From Nitrospira sp. UBA5698 (lineage in GTDB: Bacteria > Nitrospirota > Nitrospiria > Nitrospirales > Nitrospiraceae), in contig DIHK01000063.1 in the NCBI GenBank assembly GCA_002420115.1, positions 1 to 64,000 on the forward strand: a DNA stretch of 64,000 nucleotides, read 5' to 3'. The notes under the pieces were generated by a model. It made no database searches, was not told the origin of the DNA, and worked only from the letters and a program-made list of their open reading frames with translations. The translations under genes and the position numbers were made by a program. Of this stretch, positions 1 to 9,344 are shown piece by piece (the first letter of the stretch is position 1; each line of letters begins with the position of its first letter).

Positions 1-58
1 CGCCTTGCAGCTGCAGTACTAGTCACTCTGCGTAAGTTACCTGGTTTGTTTGAGATAA

Positions 59-100
59 GGGCCAGAATCCTATCACATGGATTCTGGCCCTTCTTTTTCT
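59..100 (+). terminator. Rho-independent terminator of a gene upstream of the window
   Basis: Two perfectly complementary 12-base arms (59-70 and 79-90, GGGCCAGAATCC and its complement) enclose an 8-base loop and are followed by the T-rich run TTCTTTTTCTT. The T-run lies on the + side, so it should end a + strand transcript that starts before the window. No gene is visible in bases 1-142. Confidence 0.85.
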
Positions 101-142
101 TCCCTGGTGCTCAAGCCTGCTGTGTAATTCTGTGGGAATCCG

Positions 143-2317
143 CTAGACGAGCACCAATCCAGTTGATCTGATCCGTTTCCAAGCCGGAGAAGCGAGAAAC
201 CGATTGTAACCTGCTGCCGTGCCTGGAAAGCTTTTCTCCAGGTCGTGAATGTGTGGATAGGTCTGATCTGGCTGTTGTGGAGTCGCATCGGAGAGCAATT
301 GCGTCAGCCATTGGACTTGCGAAGTCGGGAGCAGGAGGATCTGGTCATGGTGAGTTCCTCGGAGAACGAGTCGTGAGCGCTTTCCGACAGACTCACTCGT
401 CACATTTCCACCGAGCCAAACCAACCGACGTTCTCTGGTTGTACCATCATCGATATGTTGTTTGGTGAGCAGGCCTGCGAGCCATCTTGAAGAAACCCTA
501 GGGCGCGGAACCTTTTCGTCGAACCAGAAACGAACATCGAGGTCGAGCCCGCGCCGTTCAAGGTAGTTGAGGAGCGATCGTCGGAGTCCTTCGCCAAGCC
601 ACGCTGATGTTTCACCGCAACGGTCCTCGTGTTCACGGTCATTTTCTGCAAACCCTTGATGCATGGGTCCGAGAATGCGGAGGCCATGTGCCTCGGGATC
701 GAGACCAATTGGGCTATGGGCTGTGACTGTGAACCGGTGCCAAAAGGCCGACTGAATCAAATCGGCGGCGAGAAGTTGGCGGATACGTTCAAGAGAATCA
801 ATGGTTTCCTGAACGGTTTCTGAGGGACAGCCATACATCAGATAGGCATGGATCATGATGCCGGCGTCTTTAAATCCTGCCGCAACCAGTGCGGTCTGAT
901 CAACGGTAATTCCCTTCTTCATTTCGGCTAGAAGCCGGTCTGAAGCGGCTTCTAGTCCGGCGGTGACGGCGATACATCCAGATGCAGCCAGGAGTCGGCA
1001 GAGGTCAGGCGAGAAGGCCGGTTCAAAGCGGATGTTTCCCCACCAGCGGATGGTGATTCGTCGTTCCAAGAGGCCCAGGGCCAGTGCTTTGAGCGCCGCT
1101 GGTGGAGCCGCTTCATCCACAAAGTGGAAGCCTCGGCGCCCTGTTTCGGCCACGAGCTGCTGGATCTGCTGAATGAGCCGCTCAGTCGGCGTCATTTCGT
1201 AGCGATTGATATAGTTCAACCCCACATCGCAAAACGTGCACTGCTTCCAATAACACCCATGGGCCACGGTGAGTTTGTTCCAGTGACCCTCAGACCACAG
1301 GCGATGCATGGGGTTGGTACTATCGAGAATAGTCAGATAACGATCCAGCGCCAAGCCTTGGTAGGTCGGACACCCGATGTCGTCCATCGAGAAATCAGTG
1401 AGCCTGGAATCATCGACATATACCACGCGATCCTGTTCACGAAACATTGTGCGACACAACGCTCGCCGGTGCCGCAGGCCAGAGAGATATTCAATCAAAG
1501 ACAGGAGCGGCCGTTCCCCGTTGTCCAGTGTGATGAAGTCCACATAGTCGAATACTCGAGGATCCGTCACTCGACGGAGCTCGGTGTTTACGTAGCCACC
1601 ACCGATGACAACAGGGAGGTCAGGGTACTGCTCCTTGATCGATTGTGCGATGACGAACGCACCATAGAGATTGCCTGGAAAGGGGATCGATAGGCCGACG
1701 AGCGTCGGTCGAGTTCGTTGAAAATGACTCCAGAAGAGATCCCGTACCCACTCATCTATCAGGCTCTGGGGCGCCGTCAGCGCGGTGGCGATTTGATCGA
1801 ACGATGACGCACTGCGCCCGATCTGCTCGGCATACCGGCTCAAACCGAAGTGCGGAGTGATGGTGGCTTGTACGAGATCGGCGAGGTCTTCAAGAAAGAA
1901 TGTGGCCCATTGTTTGGCTCGGTCGCTGATTGACACCGAGCGAGGAAATGTCCGCCGACCACGAAACCGTGGTCCTTGGGGTAGCACGCCAGGTTGCATG
2001 AAGCGATCGGCGAGGTCTGGACTCCGGCCTTGCAAGAAGGTGATGACGGGGCCGATCAGTTTCAGGTAGCGATGTTCGGCCTGCATCATTTGGACGGCCT
2101 CTTTTGGAAGGACGCTCGTGTTGTTGTGCAGTTCTTTGAACACGGATCGTAAGCCGTCGGTACTGAAAAGCCGGAGCACCATTTCAATGCCGAGGTCTGC
2201 CTGTTCCACCTGAATCCCACGTGACTGAAGAAATCCGGTCAGATAGGTGATGGATGGATAGGGCGTATTCAACTGGGTTAAAGGAGGGATGACTAACAGC
2301 ACACGTTGAGGTGTCAT
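143..2317 (-). CDS. B12-binding-domain radical SAM protein
   Basis: A 724-residue protein with a B12-binding-like Rossmann segment at about residues 200-290 (LVGLSIPFPGN, VVIGGGYVN) followed by a radical SAM core. The iron-sulfur cysteines are Cys355, Cys360 and Cys363 (HGCYWKQCTFC), spaced C-x4-C-x2-C instead of the usual C-x3-C-x2-C. Proteins of this class use S-adenosylmethionine and often cobalamin for methylations or rearrangements; the substrate cannot be told from the sequence. It lies 130 bases downstream of a FlgC-like gene on the same strand with no obvious functional link. The ATG start lacks a strong ribosome-binding site. The class is clear, the role unknown. Confidence 0.85.
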   Translation of the reverse strand: MTPQRVLLVIPPLTQLNTPYPSITYLTGFLQSRGIQVEQADLGIEMVLRLFSTDGLRSVFKELHNNTSVLPKEAVQMMQAEHRYLKLIGPVITFLQGRSPDLADRFMQPGVLPQGPRFRGRRTFPRSVSISDRAKQWATFFLEDLADLVQATITPHFGLSRYAEQIGRSASSFDQIATALTAPQSLIDEWVRDLFWSHFQRTRPTLVGLSIPFPGNLYGAFVIAQSIKEQYPDLPVVIGGGYVNTELRRVTDPRVFDYVDFITLDNGERPLLSLIEYLSGLRHRRALCRTMFREQDRVVYVDDSRLTDFSMDDIGCPTYQGLALDRYLTILDSTNPMHRLWSEGHWNKLTVAHGCYWKQCTFCDVGLNYINRYEMTPTERLIQQIQQLVAETGRRGFHFVDEAAPPAALKALALGLLERRITIRWWGNIRFEPAFSPDLCRLLAASGCIAVTAGLEAASDRLLAEMKKGITVDQTALVAAGFKDAGIMIHAYLMYGCPSETVQETIDSLERIRQLLAADLIQSAFWHRFTVTAHSPIGLDPEAHGLRILGPMHQGFAENDREHEDRCGETSAWLGEGLRRSLLNYLERRGLDLDVRFWFDEKVPRPRVSSRWLAGLLTKQHIDDGTTRERRLVWLGGNVTSESVGKRSRLVLRGTHHDQILLLPTSQVQWLTQLLSDATPQQPDQTYPHIHDLEKSFPGTAAGYNRFLASPAWKRIRSTGLVLV

Positions 2318-2448
2318 GAGCCGGACATAGCACAGTGGGAGAGAAAAATGCTATGTCCGAAGAAATATCCCAATTGAGGAAGAGTCGGATGATGCCTCGG
2401 CTCTGACCGCTCCAATAGCACCGCTCGACAGAGAAGGCCGACGTGACG

Positions 2449-2802
2449 CTACTTCTTGATATCGAGGACGCTGCCGAGCAACGCATTACCCGTCTTGATA
2501 GTCTGAAGGTTGGCTTCAAAGCTTCGTTGAGCCAGCATCTGTTGTACGGTCTCCTCACCAAGATCGACATTGGAAAGCTCGACGGAGAACTGATTCCCGC
2601 CTGTATCTCGTAGTACAGTTGGGCCTGCTGTATGGTCTTTCTGAACCACGGGAAGGACTCCTCCGGTCTGGACTTCCATAAATTCTGTTCGGGATTTCTT
2701 GAAACCGTCGGTGTTGAGGTTGGCGACATTGTGCGCCACGACTTCGATCTGTTTCCCAAAGGCAGCCAGGCCCGAGAGTGCGGTGTGTATGGCGGATATC
2801 AT
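2449..2802 (-). CDS. FlgC-like flagellar basal-body rod protein
   Basis: A 117-residue protein starting MISAIHTALSGL with the flagellar rod/hook N-terminal signature (ALSGLAAFGKQIEVVAHNVANLNTDGF) and a matching C-terminal helix (ETVQQMLAQRSFEANLQTIKTGNALLGSVLDI). These paired helices form the coiled-coil ends of FlgB/C/F/G-type axial proteins that polymerise in the periplasm. Typical FlgC is 130-150 residues, so this is short. ATG 2802 is preferred because GGGAGG sits 7 bases before it; a GTG two codons upstream is too close. No other flagellar gene is nearby, so it is an orphan that could be a true rod part or a repurposed rod-like protein. Confidence 0.75.
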   Translation of the reverse strand: MISAIHTALSGLAAFGKQIEVVAHNVANLNTDGFKKSRTEFMEVQTGGVLPVVQKDHTAGPTVLRDTGGNQFSVELSNVDLGEETVQQMLAQRSFEANLQTIKTGNALLGSVLDIKK

Positions 2803-3012
2803 AAACACCTCCCTTGGAGATTCTAATATGCCCCGTCGTGTGACTTATCGGAGGGTCCGAGCAGAACTTTATTCGAAGGAGAATGCGGTGATGCAATCGG
2901 TATCAATCGACAGAAACGAGCAGCATAGGCTAGAGATGACAGCTCGTAAGACTTTAGAGGATCTCTGGTTCTGCCGATACAAAGGAGGTTCGAAGGCCTC
3001 TCATGCATACCT

Positions 3013-4944
3013 ATGACGGATTCCATGAATAGTGCTCCCTCGAATTCTGGGAACGGATCACTGAACGTCCTGACCAGTGATGATGCTCGTTTCTTGTGGG
3101 AAGCGGTCCCTGAAGCCATCTTCTTCCTCGATCGTGACAATCGTATTGGGCTACTGAATGGCGAGGCACAGCAATTGGTCGGACGAACACGTACGGTGAT
3201 CGGGATAGGGTTTCACGACTTAATGGGCTGTCTCACCGTAGGGGAGAGCACTACTTCAGAATGCCCATTCACTCGAATGAGAAGTACTGGAGAGCTCGTT
3301 GTGATTCCTTCTCATATATGGACTCGCGAGGATGGGACTCAATTTGAGCTGTCACTCTCCTTTTGGCCTCGATTACAGCAGGGAGTGTTTGTCGGAGGCG
3401 TCGTGATTGTTCGTGACTTGACCGATGCGATGGAAGTTCAACGTGATGTGCAACGAGCGGCACGACTGGCTGAGGATGCGCCCAACCCCATCGTAGAGTT
3501 TGATGCGACGGGTGCCATGCTCTATGCCAACACAGGTATGTTGAATTTGATGGGACGGTGTGGGCTGCTCGATGCCGGGGTTGAGGTGATGTTTCCAGGA
3601 CATCTTCCGGCCATGCTTCAAGAGTGTCTCTCTACTGATGTGTCGTTGCCTCGGGTTGAACATCTTGTGGGGGATCGTGTCATCGCGTGGTCGTTCTTTC
3701 CCCTCCGCGATCTTGAGCTGATCCGTGCATATGGGCTCGATATTACCTCGGATGTCGCGTTGCGTCGTGCCAAGGAAGCGGCGGAGGAATCGGCACGGGC
3801 GAAGGGGATCTTTCTTGCCACCATGAGTCATGAGTTGCGAACTCCCATGAATGGTGTGCTGGGATGCACGCAGCTCCTTCAAGATACCTCGTTGACCGTC
3901 CAGCAACGAGAGCTTATCGAGACGATGCATCGCTCCGCGGAAGCGTTACTGACATTGGTCAACGATATTCTGGATTTTTCAAAAATTGAGGCCGGGAAGA
4001 TGACCTTAGAGGTGGCCAATGTCAATCTGCGAGGACTCATTCGAGATGTCACCACCTTAACGGATGGGTTGGCTGCTCAGAAAGGTCTGACTGTTGCCGT
4101 GGAGATTGAATCGGATGTACCGGAGGAGTTTCGTGGTGATCCAATCAGGTTGAGGCAGATCTTGTTCAATCTTGTGGGGAATGCGATCAAGTTCACACAA
4201 CAGGGAGGCGTCACGATTGCCGTCGCTGTGAAACGTAGGCTGTCTGAAAACACGGACACGGTGGTGTTGCAATGGAGTGTCTGTGATACGGGTATCGGGT
4301 TGACTGCTGAACAACAGGCGCAATTGTTTAAAGCCTATGCCCAGGCCGAGGCGTCCACCGCAAGAAGATTCGGCGGGACCGGGCTTGGTCTGATGATTTG
4401 TCACCAGCTTGTTGAACTGATGGGAGGAACCATCTCGGTCTCAAGCCAGTTCGGCAAAGGTAGCACCTTCAGCTATACCACCAATCTACTCCCGGCGATC
4501 CTTCGGGAGGCCAGTACCTTATCGGTAGGGACGGATCAATCCGCTTTCAGTGAGCAGGGGATCCCCAAGCGGGTATTGGTCGCGGATGACAACGAAATCA
4601 ATCAAGTTGTGGCCTGCAAGTTCTTGCAAAAGTTAGGCTGCCAAGTTGAAGTGGCGCGTACAGGACGAGAAGCGGTGGAGGCTATTACGCGAACTGCATA
4701 TGATATTGTGTTGATGGATTGTGAGATGCCTGAAATGGATGGGTACGAAGCGACGCGCGAAATTCGCCGTCGTGAGGAAGGGGCGCTCAATCATCTCCCG
4801 ATCATGGCGCTTACCGGTCATGCCTCCGATGAAGATGCTCAGAAGTGTCGCCAGGCTGGTATGGACAAGGTGGTGACCAAGCCGCTCACGCTGCCGGCCT
4901 TACGGGCGGGTCTTCAGGAATTGTTACGACAGCCCTCCACGTAG
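3013..4944 (+). CDS. PAS-domain hybrid sensor histidine kinase with receiver domain
   Basis: A 643-residue cytoplasmic hybrid kinase. PAS-like sensor segments lie at about residues 25-135 and 145-245. The dimerisation/phosphoacceptor box is MSHELRTPMNG with His273. ATPase motifs follow (N box NLVGNAIKF, G1 DTGIGL, G2 FGGTGLGL). A C-terminal receiver begins VLVADDNEINQ, with the phosphoacceptor Asp in VLMDCEMPEMDG and the conserved Lys in VTKPL. No transmembrane segment is evident, so it probably senses an internal or redox/energy signal. There is no adjacent response regulator, so the receiver must pass phosphate to a distant partner. AAAGGAGG lies 24 bases before this ATG, an unusually long gap, with no alternative in-frame start between. 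Confidence 0.92.
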   Translation: MTDSMNSAPSNSGNGSLNVLTSDDARFLWEAVPEAIFFLDRDNRIGLLNGEAQQLVGRTRTVIGIGFHDLMGCLTVGESTTSECPFTRMRSTGELVVIPSHIWTREDGTQFELSLSFWPRLQQGVFVGGVVIVRDLTDAMEVQRDVQRAARLAEDAPNPIVEFDATGAMLYANTGMLNLMGRCGLLDAGVEVMFPGHLPAMLQECLSTDVSLPRVEHLVGDRVIAWSFFPLRDLELIRAYGLDITSDVALRRAKEAAEESARAKGIFLATMSHELRTPMNGVLGCTQLLQDTSLTVQQRELIETMHRSAEALLTLVNDILDFSKIEAGKMTLEVANVNLRGLIRDVTTLTDGLAAQKGLTVAVEIESDVPEEFRGDPIRLRQILFNLVGNAIKFTQQGGVTIAVAVKRRLSENTDTVVLQWSVCDTGIGLTAEQQAQLFKAYAQAEASTARRFGGTGLGLMICHQLVELMGGTISVSSQFGKGSTFSYTTNLLPAILREASTLSVGTDQSAFSEQGIPKRVLVADDNEINQVVACKFLQKLGCQVEVARTGREAVEAITRTAYDIVLMDCEMPEMDGYEATREIRRREEGALNHLPIMALTGHASDEDAQKCRQAGMDKVVTKPLTLPALRAGLQELLRQPST

Positions 4945-5020
4945 CTCCCAATCACAGTGCGCTTCCACGGCAGGTAAAAGGAGGTAGATTCTCGCTCGCC
5001 AGTTCGGTAGAGTGGCGTGC

Positions 5021-5596
5021 ATGGTCTCTGATTCTCCATCTGATCGCGTGATCCTCTATAGTGACTTTAACTGTCCGTTCTGTTACGCCCTGCACGAAAG
5101 ACTGCACGATGTGGGTGTGATCGATCGCTGCGAGTGGCGCGGAGTCCAGCATGCACCGCAGTTGCCGCGTCCCATGAAGCCGTGGAGCGGCTCATTAGGT
5201 GCGGAGCTTCGACATGAAGTGACGATGGTGCAGCGGCTGGCTCCAGGATTGCCGATTGCCTTACCACCTGGAAAACCGAATACGCTTCCGGCGATTGAAC
5301 AAGCGATCATGCTCTTACAAAAGGAACCACGGGTGGGGATGGATTTTGTTCGGCGAACGTACCGAGCTTTCTGGTGCGAGGGGCGAGACATTTCTGATCC
5401 GGTGGTATTGAAGGAATTGGCAGGGGAGCATGTCGTGGAGAAGGGTGATGGGCAGAGCCAGGTGCTTGCTCAGAAATGGGAAACCGCCTGGCATGCGATT
5501 GGTCAAAACGGAGTGCCACTCCTTGTGTCGTCGGATGGTGACTTGCTCGTCGGTTGTGTGCCGGTCGAGCATGTCAGGCAGTTCTTTCAAGTCTAG
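5021..5596 (+). CDS. DsbA-family thioredoxin-fold protein
   Basis: A 191-residue thioredoxin-fold protein with the active-site motif CPFC right after the first strand (YSDFNCPFCYALHERL), then a helical insertion and a C-terminal segment with a cis-Pro region (NGVPLLV) as in DsbA/FrnE/HCCA-isomerase relatives. No signal peptide is seen, which favours a cytoplasmic FrnE-like disulfide oxidoreductase or a glutathione-linked isomerase over periplasmic DsbA. ATG 5021 is preferred over the GTG three codons upstream. It is convergent with the following dehydrogenase gene, and no terminator hairpin is seen in the 95-base gap. Confidence 0.8.
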   Translation: MVSDSPSDRVILYSDFNCPFCYALHERLHDVGVIDRCEWRGVQHAPQLPRPMKPWSGSLGAELRHEVTMVQRLAPGLPIALPPGKPNTLPAIEQAIMLLQKEPRVGMDFVRRTYRAFWCEGRDISDPVVLKELAGEHVVEKGDGQSQVLAQKWETAWHAIGQNGVPLLVSSDGDLLVGCVPVEHVRQFFQV

Positions 5597-5691
5597 AGAT
5601 TCATTGACCTAGACGACAGCTCTTCCTGTCCTGTTCCCACGGATTTTCCAATGATCCATCCAACTTGATTCCACAGAGCAGGGTATTGCGA

Positions 5692-6606
5692 TCAGCCATG
5701 TGTAGGTGAGGATCCAAGACGATCAACGAAAGTTAGCTCGGCAACGGCAGATTTATCGAGCTCACCTTTCCCCTGTAGGATCAATCGTTGAAATTGAGCA
5801 AGGGTTGCTTCTGCCACAGGGAGCGAAAGGTTGAGATTATTAGCCAAGTTGAGGGCGATGGCGGAGTCCTTTGCGGCATGGGCAGCAGAAAAGTAACAGT
5901 CGTGCGCACGTTGTTGCATGTCTTCTCCGTCCGTTTCCAAGACTCGTGACGCAGCACCTGTTTGACTAAACACGTCGCGCAGGAGGGTGAGGTCGACCCC
6001 AAGCGCCGCTCCGAGCCCAAGTCCTTCCGCCAATGCAGCGGTATTGCTGTTCATCACCATATTCACCAGGGCCTTGACCTTTGCCGCTTCACCGGCTGGA
6101 CCGATGTAGCGGACTGTTGTTGCGAGCCTGCCAAGGATGGTCTCTGCACGAGCAAAAGCCTCGGGCTTGCCTCCGCATATGAGGTATAGGGTGCCTTTCC
6201 TAGCCTGAGTGATACTTCCTGCCATGCAGGCTTCAAGGCAGAGTCCCCCTCGCTCAGTGACCAAGCCCTCAATATCTTGATGGGTCCTGGGAGAGAGGGT
6301 GGCGCAATTGACAAAGAGCCGACCTCGAGCGTTGCTGAGGAGACTGGTTTGGTCGGTTGCAGAGAAGATCGCACGCATCGCCGTATCATCTGACACCACT
6401 GTGATGATGACGGATGACCGGTCAGCAACCTCAGCTGGTGTGTGTGCCGGGTAGACACGAAGTTCATTTGCCAAGTCAACGGCGGCTGCGGAATTGAGAT
6501 CGTAGACAGATGTCAGTCGGAGACCGTGTTCATGGAGACAACGGGCCATATTGGCACCCATCCGGCCGATCCCGACGAAGCCAATACGATCAGTTGGTTC
6601 AGTCAT
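5692..6606 (-). CDS. NAD(P)-dependent beta-hydroxyacid dehydrogenase
   Basis: A 304-residue member of the 3-hydroxyisobutyrate dehydrogenase / glyoxylate (succinic semialdehyde) reductase family. The N-terminal dinucleotide-binding motif is GFVGIGRMGANMA. The substrate segment contains the family GS(I/V)xxAxxGTL pattern (CMAGSITQARKGTLYLICGG), and the catalytic Lys lies in the helix EAAKVKALVNMVMNSN. It would reversibly oxidise a small beta-hydroxyacid with NAD(P)+ in the cytoplasm; the substrate is not predictable. The start was set at ATG 6606 because an AGGA element precedes it; ATG 6624 is possible. Confidence 0.85.
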   Translation of the reverse strand: MTEPTDRIGFVGIGRMGANMARCLHEHGLRLTSVYDLNSAAAVDLANELRVYPAHTPAEVADRSSVIITVVSDDTAMRAIFSATDQTSLLSNARGRLFVNCATLSPRTHQDIEGLVTERGGLCLEACMAGSITQARKGTLYLICGGKPEAFARAETILGRLATTVRYIGPAGEAAKVKALVNMVMNSNTAALAEGLGLGAALGVDLTLLRDVFSQTGAASRVLETDGEDMQQRAHDCYFSAAHAAKDSAIALNLANNLNLSLPVAEATLAQFQRLILQGKGELDKSAVAELTFVDRLGSSPTHG

Positions 6607-6642
6607 ACGAGATGATCCTGGCATGATCGATGGTCGCCATTG

Positions 6643-7923
6643 CTAGAGCTGACGGGGTTCTGTGGATTGCGGTTGTTGCAGTTTGTTCCATTTGAGTGTG
6701 GTTTTTCCGTCCGTGGTGGTAAATCCATGATCGTTGAAGGCGATCACGCTCACACGTTGTTGCTTTTTCTGTGCCGGGTGCAGTTGAGGAAGTCCGTCCT
6801 TCGATTGAACCGTTCCTTTGAGACTGTCCACGATCAATAAATCCGTCGCTGCCGATGGCTGGATGGCCCATACAAAGGTGGCAGGACCGCCGGCATAGGT
6901 ACCGGAGCCTTCCCATTGTCCGATGAGGTCAGGGTCAACGGTCTTCAGTTGGAAGACCGGCACACTCGTCGCTTCCCGCCGGAGGTTCCAGAGTTCAGCC
7001 GGAATGCGTGCAGGGTTCTGATCGGTCACGAGCCGTTTCCAATTCGCCTGCACACTTCCGGTCGTGGCGAATGCATTCGGTGCGGTGATTCGATAGGTTC
7101 CTTTCCATCCGAGACCTTTGAATGTGTTCGCTCGTTCCAGGGACCACAAGCCGGATTCGGCATTCAAGATGCCATCAAATTCCATCATCGATGAGAGCGA
7201 CCATTCCAAGTTCGGTTTGATGACCAGCAGAAGGTCATGCTGTGTCGTGCCACGTGAGACACGAGTATGCCAGGTCCCGATCAGGTTCGCTGGATCAACG
7301 GACGTGGATTTCTTGGGTCCGTCCTGAATAGCTTCAGGAGCCGGACGTATTTGGGTGAGTGTCACGGGCGCTGCGCGAGAGCCGCTCTCCCGGTGTGAAT
7401 TCTGTTCTGCGGTGGGGCTGGTGACCGTGGAGGGGATGGTCGCGGTCAAGGTGGCGCCATACCGCTCGGCAACTGCCCGACTCAACCGGGTGACGGCGTC
7501 AGCGAGGTGTTTCTGTTTCGTTGAGGCGACGATCACGGTGATCAGCTCATCCTCGTGCAGAAACGTCAAACGGGACAGAGCGGCCGAATCGATTCTGACC
7601 GCTCCCTCGCCAAGGCCAGGGATCAGCCGACTGTCACGCCGAAGCCGCTCCTTGTTGAACCAGGCCCGCCGGTCCTGACCGGAGCTCTCATGGAATTGAA
7701 TGGTGACAGTATTACCATCACTCCGATGGGCCTTGAAAAGGCACGTCTTGGGTTCAGACGGTGTCCCTTCTTCTACTGGCTCCCCAAGCGCCTGTTGAGC
7801 CTCTTCGACAGTGACCAGTGCGCAGGGGTCGGTGGTCGAGCCGAACAGACTCCCGACCTTTCCACAGGAGAGTAGAACGAGGGGGAGGAGAAGCCACGTA
7901 TAGGATCGTATGGAGCGGAGCAT
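6643..7923 (-). CDS. Predicted lipoprotein of unknown function
   Basis: A 426-residue exported protein. The N-terminus MLRSIRSYTWLLLPLVLLSCGK is a lipoprotein signal with lipobox LLSC. Residues 30-165 (DPCALVTVEEAQQALGEP...) resemble DUF3558-type lipoprotein domains, in which a conserved Cys pair is common. The C-terminal half (LIGTWHTRVSRGTTQ, LIGQWEGSGTYAGGP) contains two similar segments beginning LIG(T/Q)W, suggesting an internal duplication of a small beta-barrel domain. It probably sits in the periplasm anchored to a membrane. The dehydrogenase gene follows 36 bases downstream, so they may be cotranscribed. No family function is known to me. Confidence 0.7.
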   Translation of the reverse strand: MLRSIRSYTWLLLPLVLLSCGKVGSLFGSTTDPCALVTVEEAQQALGEPVEEGTPSEPKTCLFKAHRSDGNTVTIQFHESSGQDRRAWFNKERLRRDSRLIPGLGEGAVRIDSAALSRLTFLHEDELITVIVASTKQKHLADAVTRLSRAVAERYGATLTATIPSTVTSPTAEQNSHRESGSRAAPVTLTQIRPAPEAIQDGPKKSTSVDPANLIGTWHTRVSRGTTQHDLLLVIKPNLEWSLSSMMEFDGILNAESGLWSLERANTFKGLGWKGTYRITAPNAFATTGSVQANWKRLVTDQNPARIPAELWNLRREATSVPVFQLKTVDPDLIGQWEGSGTYAGGPATFVWAIQPSAATDLLIVDSLKGTVQSKDGLPQLHPAQKKQQRVSVIAFNDHGFTTTDGKTTLKWNKLQQPQSTEPRQL

Positions 7924-8069
7924 TATACTCTGAACTCAGTCATGACTGGTGGGGAATTGTACCGCGAACCGGATCACATGTGCCAGGGGGGTCACCTGGG
8001 AGTGTAGGACGCCTCCCTGTGCGTCCTACGTAGGGCCTGGTCATCTGAGCGCGTGAAAGCTGTTGGACC

Positions 8070-8489
8070 TCAATCGGCTAAGAATGTGAGTGCCGCTCCG
8101 TTGATACAGTATCGGAGGCCTGTGGGTTTGGGGCCATCCTTAAAAACATGCCCCTGGTGGCCTTCGCATCGGGCGCAATGGACCTCTGTCCGAGGGATAA
8201 AGAGTGCAAAGTCTGTTCGAGTTTCTACGACTCGAGGATCGATCGGCTGCCAAAAACTCGGCCAGCCGGTCCCGCTATCGAACTTATGTGCAGACGAAAA
8301 TAGTGGGAGGTCGCACCCTGCACAGTAGTACGTGCCGGCCTGGTGATTCTCATGCAGGGGGTTGACGAATGCTCGCTCCGTATCTTCATGTCGTAAGACC
8401 CGATAGGCTGTGGTGGAAAGTTGTCGCTTCCATTCCTCGTCCGTCTTGGTGACCTTTACGATGGGATCAATCTGTAGTTTAGGCGGCAT
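8070..8489 (-). CDS. msrB: Peptide-methionine (R)-S-oxide reductase MsrB
   Basis: A 139-residue protein that reduces methionine-R-sulfoxide in damaged proteins. It has the full MsrB signature: zinc cysteine pairs Cys56/Cys59 (CAGC) and Cys105/Cys108 (CARC), GTGWPSFW, GHVF-DGP-PTG, and the catalytic Cys128 in LRYCINGAAL. Length and domain match single-domain cytoplasmic MsrB; there is no signal peptide. AAAGGAG sits at ideal spacing before the ATG. A 9-bp perfect hairpin lies downstream at 8004-8029 but has no T-run. It fits the other oxidative-damage and redox genes in this part of the window. Confidence 0.95.
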   Translation of the reverse strand: MPPKLQIDPIVKVTKTDEEWKRQLSTTAYRVLRHEDTERAFVNPLHENHQAGTYYCAGCDLPLFSSAHKFDSGTGWPSFWQPIDPRVVETRTDFALFIPRTEVHCARCEGHQGHVFKDGPKPTGLRYCINGAALTFLAD

Positions 8490-8699
8490 TGACTAGCTCC
8501 TTTGTTGGCTGTGATCACTGCTTCAGAGTCGAGTGGGACGTCGTTGTCTTACATCAGACTTATCACGGCCCCGTCGGTATGGAGCAATGCTCAAAAATGG
8601 TACGAGGCACAAGCTTGGAATGCAAGTGCCCACCATGAGGTGTAGAGGAAATGAGATCAACGACTCGGAGTGAGGGCGACCAACCAACTAACTTTGTTG

Positions 8700-9248
8700 T
8701 TACTGATAGGCAGGACTCCTGCGAAGCAACTTCCACATGGTGCTGACGGATGGATGAGGCTCCGTGAGCTCAGGTTCACTGAGGTTGATGTGGATGGTGT
8801 AAAGGCGGCTGCTGACGTTCGAGATTTGGGATACGGGATACCAACATTCATATCGCTGTTCCCAGCAGTCGCGATAGGCCAATCGCAAGTAACACCGGCT
8901 CAACAGCTTCGTGCGGATTGGCGTGTTCGGGCCAAGGACGATCGGGACGGAGTGTGTCTGATAGCGAGGGCCTTGGGGGTGGAAGGCTTTGACCGAAAAA
9001 GTCCCATCCCATCCACTGAGCTGAAGGAGGAAGTCGTAGGCGACTCCTGGCCCTGTATTTTCTAACTCCGGCGTGAAGGTAATCGTGTCTTCAGCTTTCA
9101 AGGTTGACAAGTTAGTGATGCGAACGGCAGGGACATGCTGTTGATACCGTTCTGTGGTTGTCCGACTGATTTGACGGAGCCACACGACACCCATCCCGAT
9201 GATGACAATGAAGACGAGGATCAGAGTGAGGAACATGAGAGAGTCCAT
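8700..9248 (-). CDS. Membrane-anchored protein of unknown function
   Basis: A 182-residue protein with one N-terminal transmembrane helix (about residues 5-24, FLTLILVFIVIIGMGVVWL) and a soluble remainder of predominantly beta character containing four cysteines (SRCYLRLAYRDCWEQRYECW). I do not recognise a family. The phrase ITFTPELENTGPGVAYDFLLQL suggests an immunoglobulin-like or CARDB-like fold seen in surface proteins, but this is only a guess. It lies 97 bases downstream of the lipocalin gene on the same strand, so the two could be transcribed together. The 210 bases between it and msrB hold nothing I can identify. Confidence 0.6.
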   Translation of the reverse strand: MDSLMFLTLILVFIVIIGMGVVWLRQISRTTTERYQQHVPAVRITNLSTLKAEDTITFTPELENTGPGVAYDFLLQLSGWDGTFSVKAFHPQGPRYQTHSVPIVLGPNTPIRTKLLSRCYLRLAYRDCWEQRYECWYPVSQISNVSSRLYTIHINLSEPELTEPHPSVSTMWKLLRRSPAYQ

Positions 9249-9344
9249 GGTGCTGCGGGCCTAGGTCTCGGGGATGAGAGAGGAGAAACCCTACCCGCCG
9301 GAGCGGTGCCTGTCAACAGTGGGCAAGGAGGGTGGGAGTGGGGC

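Noticed and set aside
1124..1693. 189-codon open frame on the + strand opposite the radical SAM gene
   Set aside because: It mirrors the codon structure of the clear minus-strand gene, has no ribosome-binding site and no recognisable domain.
3003..3032. 9-codon open frame overlapping the start of the hybrid kinase, closer to AAAGGAGG than the kinase ATG
   Set aside because: Possible leader peptide, but it is too short to judge and the encoded residues are simply those of a shifted kinase frame.
3373..3930. 185-codon minus-strand frame within the hybrid kinase gene
   Set aside because: Antisense shadow of a strongly supported kinase with complete motifs.
8004..8029. Perfect 9-bp hairpin (GTAGGACGC / GCGTCCTAC) after msrB
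   Set aside because: No T-run on either strand, so it was not called as a terminator; it may be a small REP-like hairpin.
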